This document shows, in pieces, positions 1-6,585 of a DNA stretch of 14,268 bases. The stretch is from Alphaproteobacteria bacterium (GTDB lineage: Bacteria; Pseudomonadota; Alphaproteobacteria; MED-G09): assembly GCA_018658685.1 (NCBI GenBank), contig JABHUT010000149.1, positions 1 through 14,268 on the forward strand. The letters run 5' to 3'. Numbering within the stretch: the stretch's first letter is position 1; each line of letters starts with the position of its first letter. The translations under genes and the position numbers were made by a program. The notes beneath the pieces are model-generated. The model saw nothing but the letters and a program-made list of their open reading frames with translations. It searched no databases and was not told the DNA's origin.

Positions 1-1324
1 TACCATTATGGAATTTTATACTAGAGCTTACTAAGCTTAAGCCTAATCCCGTTCCTTGAGTATTTCTACTTGTATCCAGCCTAGTAAACCTCTCTAAAAC
101 TCTTTCTTTATCAGATTCTAGAATACCAGGACCATTATCGGAAACCCATAAAACAACATGATCTTTTTCAAGTTTAGCTCCCACATTAATTCTATTACCA
201 TTAGGACCGTATTTAATTGCATTATCAATAAGATTGGAAATAGCTTGAGACAATAGATTCATATTACCATCCAATTCTATATTTCGATCAGTCTGATTTG
301 TTAAAACAATCTCCCTCTCTTCTGCAAGAGGTTCCCATAAATCGATTACATTCTCTATAAGATTATTAATATCTATTTTTTCTTTATCAAGTGATAGAGA
401 TCCTGACTCAACCCTTGATATCGCTAATAAAGAATTAAAGGTATTAATAACGACATCAATATCCTGAATAACCTCTTGAATAGTATTTTTATAATTCTCA
501 GAAGTCGGATTAGACATTAAAGTTACTTCTAAATTTGTCCTTATTTTATTTAATGGTGTTCTTAGATCATGGGCAATATTATCACTTACATCTTTCATTC
601 CTATCATTAATTTATTTAGCCTGTCTAACATCATATTTAAATTAATTGAAAGTTGATTTAGCTCATCATTTATTGATCCAACTGGAAGTCTTTGAGATAA
701 GTCACCATCCATTATCTCAATACTCGTTCTGTTAATTGCAGATATTCTGCTGAGAATATTTCGACTTAAAACAAATCCTCCAAATAAGCCCAGAATAAGA
801 ACAAAAAATGTTGCGCTAAAAATATTTGTTAAAAACCTTTTCCAAAGATAAACTTCATTGCTAACATCTCTTCCAATTATAAGATTAAAACTACCTTGAA
901 GAATAAACTCTTTTCCTCGAAAAAATTGTTCTCTCATAAGTAAACTTTCATTTATGGATTCTTGATTCCTGTTAGAAGAAAATGAAACCCAGCCGTCATC
1001 TAATCTTTTTAAATTCCATAATGATTCTTTATCCTTAAAATTACCGGCAACAATATCATTATTATTATTTCTTAAGGCATAAAGATTTGCATTTGGTATT
1101 TGTGATAACTGAGCAATAGAACGGGCGAGACGATTTACACCCCCTCTTTGATAAACACGAATAAGCATCTTGCTTTCTTTAATTATATCCTCGTCAACTC
1201 GGTTTTTTAAGTCTCTAGCTGTTGATAAATGAAGATAGAAAGCAATCAAAAAAACTGAAACAACTAGAAGAATTGTATAAATAAAAATTAAACGAAAGCT
1301 AGTTAATCGAAATAAATTAATCAT
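1..1324 (-). CDS. Sensor histidine kinase, 3' end cut off by window edge
   Basis: Membrane-bound sensor kinase of a two-component system, expected to autophosphorylate and pass phosphate to the regulator encoded just upstream. I translated it by hand: from ATG at 1324 the frame stays open to base 2, about 441 residues. Domains in order: a first membrane segment at about residues 9-32, a periplasmic sensor region of about 130 residues with no recognisable fold, a second membrane segment at about 163-186, HAMP at about 187-240, a HisKA dimerisation helix with the phospho-accepting His252 in NIAHDLRTPLN, and an ATPase domain with the N-box (NLIDNAIKYGPNG, Asn368), the DNGPGI box, an F-box-like ERFTRLD and GTGLGLSLV. 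Only the last few residues should be missing. The start overlaps the regulator's stop by 8 bases, so the two are translationally coupled. The signal sensed is unknown; the HAMP-HisKA layout resembles QseC/TctE/CusS-type kinases. Confidence 0.93.
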   Translation of the reverse strand, partial: MINLFRLTSFRLIFIYTILLVVSVFLIAFYLHLSTARDLKNRVDEDIIKESKMLIRVYQRGGVNRLARSIAQLSQIPNANLYALRNNNNDIVAGNFKDKESLWNLKRLDDGWVSFSSNRNQESINESLLMREQFFRGKEFILQGSFNLIIGRDVSNEVYLWKRFLTNIFSATFFVLILGLFGGFVLSRNILSRISAINRTSIEIMDGDLSQRLPVGSINDELNQLSINLNMMLDRLNKLMIGMKDVSDNIAHDLRTPLNKIRTNLEVTLMSNPTSENYKNTIQEVIQDIDVVINTFNSLLAISRVESGSLSLDKEKIDINNLIENVIDLWEPLAEEREIVLTNQTDRNIELDGNMNLLSQAISNLIDNAIKYGPNGNRINVGAKLEKDHVVLWVSDNGPGILESDKERVLERFTRLDTSRNTQGTGLGLSLVSSSIKFHNG

Positions 1325-1997
1325 CACTTCTTAGGGCATACCCTGCCCCTCTTTCAGTAAAAAGCATTTGATTTTCATTAAAAGGCTTATCAATTTTTGA
1401 ACGTAACCTTGAAATATGAACATCTATAACATTTGTCTGAGGATCAAAATGATATTCCCAAACACCTTCAAGCAACATTGTCCTAGTGACTACTTGATTA
1501 GATCTTCTCATTAGAAACTCTAAAAGTCTAAATTCCCTTGGCTGTAGATCGATTTTTATATTAGAACGATGGACCTCTCTAGAAAGAAGATTCATTGATA
1601 AATTACCAACTTTTAAAAAAGTTTCTTCTGTATCAGGGTTTGTTCTTCTATGAAGAACTTCAATTCTGGCTAAAAGCTCAGAAAAAGAAAATGGTTTTGC
1701 TAAATAATCATCTCCTCCAGCTTTAAGTCCTTTTACTTTTTCGTCAACCTCACCTAAAGCAGATAAAATTAAAATAGGAGTTCTGATGATTTCTTGCCTT
1801 AGCTGTATAATAAGAGATAATCCATCAATTTTAGGTAGCATTCGATCAATAACCATTACATCAAAACTTGATGAAAGGGCCATATCTAAACCAATTTCAC
1901 CATCAGAAGCATGATCTACAACATGACCACTTTCCTTTAACCCCTTAATAACATAGTGGGCTGCATTTATATCATCCTCAATAAGCAAAATATGCAT
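1317..1997 (-). CDS. OmpR/PhoB-family response regulator
   Basis: DNA-binding response regulator and partner of the kinase encoded downstream. The open frame can be extended to a TTG at 2009, but the better start is the ATG at 1997 (226 residues, beginning MHILLIEDD). A GGAG lies six bases before that ATG, and family members begin at this point. The receiver domain (about 1-112) has the acidic pair Asp8/Asp9, the phospho-acceptor Asp51 in VIDRMLP, the switch Ser79 and the conserved Lys101 in YLAKPF. The C-terminal winged helix (about 125-222) has the family signatures LQPREFRLLEFLM, NVIDVHISRLRSKID and RGAGYALR. The closest family style is the QseB/CopR-like regulators that pair with HAMP kinases. 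Targets cannot be read from the sequence, but the divergent spacer with its inverted repeat is a plausible autoregulatory site. Confidence 0.95.
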   Translation of the reverse strand: MHILLIEDDINAAHYVIKGLKESGHVVDHASDGEIGLDMALSSSFDVMVIDRMLPKIDGLSLIIQLRQEIIRTPILILSALGEVDEKVKGLKAGGDDYLAKPFSFSELLARIEVLHRRTNPDTEETFLKVGNLSMNLLSREVHRSNIKIDLQPREFRLLEFLMRRSNQVVTRTMLLEGVWEYHFDPQTNVIDVHISRLRSKIDKPFNENQMLFTERGAGYALRSDD

Positions 1998-2003
1998 TTT
2001 TGT

Positions 2004-2007
2004 CTCC
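2004..2007 (-). promoter_or_regulatory. Shine-Dalgarno that fixes the regulator start
   Basis: On the minus strand GGAG is followed by six bases and then the ATG at 1997. The first G of this site is also the third base of the upstream in-frame TTG at 2009. That TTG therefore sits on the ribosome binding site rather than behind one, which argues for the ATG start. Confidence 0.75.
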
Positions 2008-2049
2008 AACCATAAGATAATATATATACAAAAGAAAAGTTAGTGATTA

Positions 2050-2107
2050 ATTTGACTGTACCTATTATTTTTTTTGGGGAGCTGTTATACAACAGATACA
2101 GTCAAAT
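2050..2107. repeat. Nested inverted repeats in the divergent spacer
   Basis: The outer arms ATTTGACTGTA (2050-2060) and TACAGTCAAAT (2097-2107) are exact reverse complements, 11 of 11. The 36 bases between them contain an 8-base T run (2068-2075), GGGGA, and a second perfect inverted repeat CTGTT-ATAC-AACAG (2082-2095). The element lies between the divergently read response-regulator and CoA-transferase genes. It could be an operator pair for a dimeric regulator, such as the adjacent response regulator, or a structured leader RNA. It does not look like an intrinsic terminator, because the T run is inside the repeat and not after a stem. Confidence 0.7.
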
Positions 2108-2160
2108 ATTTACTACTAACAAACACATAATGCAGTAATATTTTTACCAGTACATTTCTG

Positions 2161-2166
2161 TATAAT
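2161..2166 (+). promoter_or_regulatory. Candidate -10 box of the CoA-transferase gene
   Basis: A perfect TATAAT, directly preceded by TG, lies 31 bases before the TTG start at 2198. That leaves room for a short leader containing the Shine-Dalgarno sequence. No good -35 hexamer is seen at 16-18 bases, so the promoter may need an activator; the inverted repeat just upstream would be suitably placed for one. Confidence 0.45.
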
Positions 2167-2183
2167 TAATTATTGGTAATGTT

Positions 2184-2189
2184 AAGGAG
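2184..2189 (+). promoter_or_regulatory. Shine-Dalgarno supporting a TTG start
   Basis: AAGGAG lies eight bases before the TTG at 2198. The only nearby upstream ATG (2179) is in another frame and meets a stop after five codons. The TTG is therefore the supported start of the CoA-transferase. Confidence 0.8.
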
Positions 2190-2197
2190 AGGATAAA

Positions 2198-3382
2198 TTG
2201 AACATTTTAGAAGACATAAGAGTTTTAGATTTTGGAAGGTATATTGCTGGTCCGTATTGTGCAGCCTTGCTTGGCGACCTTGGAGCAGAAGTAATAAGGA
2301 TAGAAAGATTAAGCGGCTCAGAGGATAGATTTGTTCACCCACTTAAAGATGATGGTGGAGAAGGTGCAATGTTTATGCAAATGAATAGAAATAAAAAAGG
2401 TATGACATTAAATCCTACGAAAGAAGGCTCTGATGAAATAGTTAAAAAATTAATAGAATCTGCAGATGTTGTGGTCGCAAATCTTCCACCGCAAACACTT
2501 AAAAGAATGGGAATAGATTATGAGACAATCTCAAAATATAATCCTGGTATAATATTAACAACCGTTTCAGCTTTTGGAGCTGGCGGACCATATTCTGAAA
2601 GAGTAGGTTTTGATGGTGTTGGCCAAGCAATGTCAGGTGCTGCCTATCTTACAGGAAATGATGATGAGCCAATAAAGGCTTATTCACCCTATATAGACTA
2701 TGGAACCGCATCTCTTACTGCCATGGGGACTCTTGCTGCAATAATAGAAAGAGGTAAGACTGGTAAAGGCCAAATTGTTGAAGGAGCTCTCTTTGCAACT
2801 TCATTAGCATTTATGAATACTCATCTAATTGAACAATCTATTACAAAAAAAAATAGAAAGGCTATTGGAAATCGAAGTCCTTACGCTGGACCAGTTGATA
2901 TGGTTCAAACAAAAGATGGTTGGATAGTTGTTCAAGTTTTAGGAGATACGTTATTCAAAAGATGGGCAATTTTACTTGAAGCAGAAGAATTCTTAAATGA
3001 TGAGAGGTTTAATTCAGATATTAATAGAGGAATAAATGGAAAGTTATTAAGTAACAAAACGAGTGAATGGGCTTCTCAATATACTAGTGAAGAAGCACTA
3101 GACTTACTTGCAGAAGCAAGTGTACCTGCTGGACCGGTTAATGATTTGCAGGCAGCATTGGATGATCCTCATGTACATGCTATGAATTTTTTCCAAGATA
3201 TTGAGTATCCTGGTTTGCCCGGTAAATCACCCGTTATGGGTCTCCCTGTTAAACTATCAAATTCTGATAATTTAATTAAGAAAAGGCCTCCGTTACTAGG
3301 TGAGCACACAGATGAGATACTTCAAAACTTAGGATTTACTGAGGAGAATATAAAAGAATTCAAAGAAAAAAGAATTATTTAA
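2198..3382 (+). CDS. CaiB/BaiF family (class III) CoA-transferase
   Basis: Predicted cytoplasmic enzyme moving CoA between carboxylic acids, in the family of formyl-CoA, succinyl-CoA:mesaconate and carnitine CoA-transferases. It is 394 residues, normal for the family, and complete. Signatures seen: the N-terminal ILEDIRVLDFGRYIAGPYC and LGDLGAEVIRIE, then NRNKKGMTLN (63-72), SAFGAGGPYSERVGFD (124-139), and Asp167 in PYIDYGTASL, which matches the catalytic aspartate that forms the acyl anhydride in formyl-CoA transferase. The C-terminal AGPVNDLQAALDDPHV (311-326) and RPPLLGEHTDEIL are also typical. Substrates cannot be assigned, because this family is highly diverse and the neighbours give no pathway. 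Start: TTG with a strong AAGGAG. The gene appears to be a single transcription unit. Its stop overlaps the end of the convergent nitroreductase gene by 8 bases. Confidence 0.93.
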   Translation: MNILEDIRVLDFGRYIAGPYCAALLGDLGAEVIRIERLSGSEDRFVHPLKDDGGEGAMFMQMNRNKKGMTLNPTKEGSDEIVKKLIESADVVVANLPPQTLKRMGIDYETISKYNPGIILTTVSAFGAGGPYSERVGFDGVGQAMSGAAYLTGNDDEPIKAYSPYIDYGTASLTAMGTLAAIIERGKTGKGQIVEGALFATSLAFMNTHLIEQSITKKNRKAIGNRSPYAGPVDMVQTKDGWIVVQVLGDTLFKRWAILLEAEEFLNDERFNSDINRGINGKLLSNKTSEWASQYTSEEALDLLAEASVPAGPVNDLQAALDDPHVHAMNFFQDIEYPGLPGKSPVMGLPVKLSNSDNLIKKRPPLLGEHTDEILQNLGFTEENIKEFKEKRII

Positions 3383-4073
3383 ATCCAACAAAAGTAGTAA
3401 ATCCATCAACTTCCTCTCTTTCACTTCTAAAAGAGTTAATTGGATTTTTTGGATCAGCGTATCCTATTCCCATTCCACAAAAAAGCATAAGATCATCAGG
3501 TATTTCTAAAAAATTACTAATGGTTTTGTGCCATATAGCCCAGGCTTCCTGAGGAGCAGTATGCAAACCATTTTCTCTTGCAAGAAGCATTATTGACTGA
3601 ATGAACATTCCTAAATCAGACCACTGACCCTCCTGCATATCTCTATCAATTGCGAAAAATAAAGCAGATGGAGCACCGAAAAACTCAAAGTTCCTCATAA
3701 ATTGTTTTATTCTCCCAGCTTTATCATCTCTAGGAATATCTAGGGCATGATACATACCTTCTCCAACATCTCGCCTTCTTTGCTCGTAAGGATTCTTAAG
3801 GTCTGGAGGGTAAATTTTATACTCAGTTCCTTCACCCCTTGGATTTTCTAAAGCCTTTTCTCTAATTTCATTTTTAAATTTCTTTAATGGATCTCCAGAA
3901 ATAGCCCAAACTTTCCAAGGTTGAAGATTACCGCCCGAAGGCGCTCTTCTTGCCTTATCTAATATATCAAAAATAATATCTTTATTAATTTCCTTATTCA
4001 GAAAAGCCCTGCAAGTCAGTCTTGTGTCTAAAGCCTCACTAACACTCTCAGATTTACCAAATATATTGTTCAT
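3375..4073 (-). CDS. Nitroreductase-family FMN oxidoreductase
   Basis: Predicted FMN-dependent, NAD(P)H-using oxidoreductase of 232 residues, normal for the family and acting as a dimer in known members. The N-terminal flavin-phosphate motif reads TCRAFLNKEI (20-29, Arg22), followed by ARRAPSGGNLQPWKVW (41-56). The middle has FGAPSALFFAIDR (132-144), DLGMFIQSIMLLARENGL (153-170) and TAPQEAW; the C-terminal part has FCGMGIGYAD (198-207). Overall style resembles the 4-nitrobenzoate reductase (PnbA)-like branch, but family members also act on quinones, flavins or enones. It is the last gene of the VOC-ABC transporter operon: its ATG follows the permease stop by 15 bases and has its own AGGAG nine bases upstream. 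Co-transcription suggests that it acts on the imported compound or a derivative; this is inference. Confidence 0.9.
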   Translation of the reverse strand: MNNIFGKSESVSEALDTRLTCRAFLNKEINKDIIFDILDKARRAPSGGNLQPWKVWAISGDPLKKFKNEIREKALENPRGEGTEYKIYPPDLKNPYEQRRRDVGEGMYHALDIPRDDKAGRIKQFMRNFEFFGAPSALFFAIDRDMQEGQWSDLGMFIQSIMLLARENGLHTAPQEAWAIWHKTISNFLEIPDDLMLFCGMGIGYADPKNPINSFRSEREEVDGFTTFVGFK

Positions 4074-4088
4074 TGTTTTAATCTCCTG

Positions 4089-4865
4089 CTAAATTATTGA
4101 GCTATCATGCCATTTTCTTAGTATAAGTTTTTCAATATAAGATATTAAGAGAAACAAAAATATACCCAAAATAACCAATAAAATTAATGCAGCAAATAAC
4201 TTTGCTATATCAAGCCTATTCCCAGCCTCAATTATACGCCAAGCTAAGCCAGTTGAAGTTCCTGAACCTGCAACAAATTCAGCAACAACAGTTCCTATTA
4301 ACGAAAGACCTATAGAGGTCTTCATACCCGTTAAGATAAAAGGTAAAGCAAATGGAATCTGAAGCTTAGTTAATCTTTGATATCGTCCAGCTCCATACAA
4401 GCTAAAAAGTTCATGAAGATTTTTGTTAACAGATTTTATTCCGAGGTTTGCATTAGCTAAAACTGGGAAAAAAGCTACTATAGTTGCCAATATTAAAATT
4501 GCATACTCAGCATTATCGAAGCCTACCCATATAAGTATGAGCGGAGCAATTGCTACTACTGGTGTGACTTGAAAAATTACAGCAATAGGATAAATCGATA
4601 ATTCAACAATCCTTGATTGTGAAAATAATATTGCTAGAAATATTGCTAAGGATGACGCAATAAAAAATGCTAGCAGGGTGATCCTTAAAGTAATAAAAGC
4701 TGAAGAAAAAAGATCTAAATAATTCAACATAAGTGATGAAATAATATCACTAGGGGCAGGTAAAATATAAAGCGGTATTTTGTTTAGTATAACTAAAAAT
4801 TCCCATAGAATTAATAATATCGCAAAAGTCAAAAGCGGAGCAATATATGATAAATATCGGCTCAT
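4089..4865 (-). CDS. ABC transporter permease, SsuC/TauC/ThiX type
   Basis: Inner-membrane permease of 258 residues with about six hydrophobic segments. The family marker YILPAPSDIISSL (33-45) follows the first membrane segment. The cytoplasmic EAA loop that contacts the ATPase is at about 151-177 (HELFSLYGAGRYQRLTKLQIPFALP), with the conserved glycine and the IP...LP ending. Homologues carry sulfonates, taurine, nitrate or pyrimidines of the thiamine pathway. The start ATG overlaps the ATPase stop by four bases (ATGA). Together with the genes encoded at 4862-6585 it forms a complete importer: one binding protein, one permease (homodimer expected), one ATPase (homodimer expected). Confidence 0.93.
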   Translation of the reverse strand: MSRYLSYIAPLLTFAILLILWEFLVILNKIPLYILPAPSDIISSLMLNYLDLFSSAFITLRITLLAFFIASSLAIFLAILFSQSRIVELSIYPIAVIFQVTPVVAIAPLILIWVGFDNAEYAILILATIVAFFPVLANANLGIKSVNKNLHELFSLYGAGRYQRLTKLQIPFALPFILTGMKTSIGLSLIGTVVAEFVAGSGTSTGLAWRIIEAGNRLDIAKLFAALILLVILGIFLFLLISYIEKLILRKWHDSSII

Positions 4866-5590
4866 AGCTCACGCCCCTCTTTTTTTAAAATATTTGTTAG
4901 ATGCCTTACTTGTGATATGAACTCTGAAGTCTCCTCAAAGTCATCTTTTAAATTTTTTTCAATAGCTAAATCTTCTAAAATAATTCCAGGCCCCGACGAC
5001 AAAACAATAACTCTTTGTGATAAATAAACGGCTTGTGTAACAGAATGTGTAACAAATAATACAGTAATATTATTCGTCTCCCATATTTCCAAGAGATCAT
5101 CCTCGAGTTTGCGCCTAGTAACCTCATCAAGGGCAGAAAAAGGTTCATCTAAAAGCAGGAGATCCCCACCCTGAACCATTGCCCTAGCAATAGATACTCT
5201 CATCTTTTGACCACCAGATAATTCATTTGGAAAAGAGTTCTCTTTTCCTTTTAGACCTACCCTTTCCAGCCAATTAATTGATTTTTCTATTGATTCAGAG
5301 TTATTTTGTTTTGTTAATTCTGATGGCAAAAGAACATTATCAATTACATTTCTCCATGGAAGTAAGGTAGAATCTTGAAAAACAAATCCCATTTTGGGTT
5401 TAATATTATTTTTGTAACTTATCGACCCAGATGATTGGCTTATTAATCCAGATGCTAGTCTCAAGAAAGTTGATTTTCCTGAACCAGATGCTCCTATTAT
5501 AGATACAAAGCTCTTACTTTTAATTTCTACGTCAATGGGCCCTAATACAGGCACTTCGTAATTCTTGATAATATCTTTTAAAATTAACAT
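4862..5590 (-). CDS. ABC transporter ATP-binding protein, SsuB/TauB/ThiZ type
   Basis: ATPase subunit of the importer, 242 residues and complete. All nucleotide-site motifs are intact: Walker A GASGSGKST (33-41), Q-loop Gln72 in VFQDSTLLPWR, signature LSGGQ (124-128), Walker B LLLLDEP (144-150), D-loop SALD (152-155) and switch His182 in VTHSVTQA. The sequence FQDSTLLPWRNVIDNV is the usual form in the nitrate/sulfonate/taurine/thiamine-pyrimidine ATPases. The ATG shares one base with the stop of the binding-protein gene (TAATG) and is preceded by AGGA, indicating coupled translation. Confidence 0.96.
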   Translation of the reverse strand: MLILKDIIKNYEVPVLGPIDVEIKSKSFVSIIGASGSGKSTFLRLASGLISQSSGSISYKNNIKPKMGFVFQDSTLLPWRNVIDNVLLPSELTKQNNSESIEKSINWLERVGLKGKENSFPNELSGGQKMRVSIARAMVQGGDLLLLDEPFSALDEVTRRKLEDDLLEIWETNNITVLFVTHSVTQAVYLSQRVIVLSSGPGIILEDLAIEKNLKDDFEETSEFISQVRHLTNILKKEGREL

Positions 5591-6585
5591 TAATTTTCCT
5601 GATTAATGAAATCTAAGGTAAAAGCCTGTCTCCAGCTTAAACTTTCATCATAGACACCATTACTTGACATAGTTTTAAAAAAACTTTCCCACTTAGCATC
5701 TGTCATTGATCCAATATCTAGACCTTTTGAATTCTCACTAGAAACTAACTCATAATTTCTAATTTTTTTTATAGCCTGTAATAAAATGTCTTCTTTCATC
5801 TCACTATTTTCAAGCATGATTAATTCATTTCCTAAAGAAGGATCCTCATAAATATACTGTCTCCAACCTTCAATACTTGCATCGACAAAAGCTTTAACTA
5901 TTTCTGGATTATTCTTTATTACTTTGGATGATGCTAAAACCATTGCGCCATAGCTTGGATAACCGAAGTCAGCCAAAAGAAATATATTTGGAGTAAAACC
6001 TGCCTCTCTTTCAACTAAGAATGGCTCTGAGGTCAAATACCCTTGTTGGATTGATGATTTATTACTTAAAAAAGGAGCTAAACTAAAAGTTTTTTTTCTA
6101 ACTTGGTTATCAGTAAAGCCGTATTTAGATTTTAGCCAAAGCCAAAAAGCCCCAATACTTGCGTCAGAAATCATAATAGGTAAACCTTTCATGTCCTCAA
6201 GACTGCTTACCTCACTATCAGGATGCGTCATTATAATCTGAGGATCTTTTTGAAAAATAGCCATTACAGCTTTTCCAGGAATATCATTTACAGCCATATT
6301 TAGGGGGATAAAACTATTTGATCCTATCCCAAACTCAACTGAATTCGAGGCAATTAGTCTAGGCACATTAACATTTGCACTTCCTTGAATAATTTTTACC
6401 TTTAAACCATTTTTTTCATATAGACCTGATGCTAAGGCTTGATAAAAACCTCCTTGTTCAGCTTGTGCTTTCCAGTCAGTAGCAAATTTAATCTCAATGA
6501 GATTATCCTCTCTTGCTATATCTTCCCCTTCTTCCGAACAAGAAGAAAGTAAAAATACAAAAATAAATAATAGCTTCTTTATCAA
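5590..6585 (-). CDS. Substrate-binding lipoprotein, NMT1/THI5-like fold
   Basis: Solute-binding component of the importer, 331 residues. It starts with a short lipoprotein signal: MIKK, a hydrophobic stretch, then the lipobox LSSC with the lipid-bearing Cys16. The mature part opens with a THI5-type strand-helix IKFATDWKAQAEQGGFYQAL (32-51) and continues with GLYEKNGLKV, VEFGIGSNSF, FQKDPQIIMTHP (111-122), APFLSNKSSIQQGYLTSEPF (170-189) and FLLADFGYPSYGAM. The spacing is typical of importer binding proteins of the ThiY/SsuA/TauA/RibY superfamily. The THI5 enzyme motif CCCxC is absent, so it is a binder, not a pyrimidine synthase. The ligand cannot be deduced; an aromatic or pyrimidine-like compound is possible by family. 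The start is TTG at 6585, backed by GGGAG seven bases upstream, overlapping the VOC gene's stop by four bases. Confidence 0.92.
   Translation of the reverse strand: MIKKLLFIFVFLLSSCSEEGEDIAREDNLIEIKFATDWKAQAEQGGFYQALASGLYEKNGLKVKIIQGSANVNVPRLIASNSVEFGIGSNSFIPLNMAVNDIPGKAVMAIFQKDPQIIMTHPDSEVSSLEDMKGLPIMISDASIGAFWLWLKSKYGFTDNQVRKKTFSLAPFLSNKSSIQQGYLTSEPFLVEREAGFTPNIFLLADFGYPSYGAMVLASSKVIKNNPEIVKAFVDASIEGWRQYIYEDPSLGNELIMLENSEMKEDILLQAIKKIRNYELVSSENSKGLDIGSMTDAKWESFFKTMSSNGVYDESLSWRQAFTLDFINQEN

Noticed and set aside
3375..4073. Reading the nitroreductase as BluB (dimethylbenzimidazole synthase)
   Set aside because: The central motifs follow the PnbA-like nitroreductase pattern and no cobalamin genes are nearby; the BluB assignment could not be supported.
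5590..6585. Reading the binding protein as a THI5 HMP-phosphate synthase
   Set aside because: The cysteine-rich CCCxC motif is absent, a lipoprotein signal is present, and the gene is coupled to ATPase and permease genes.
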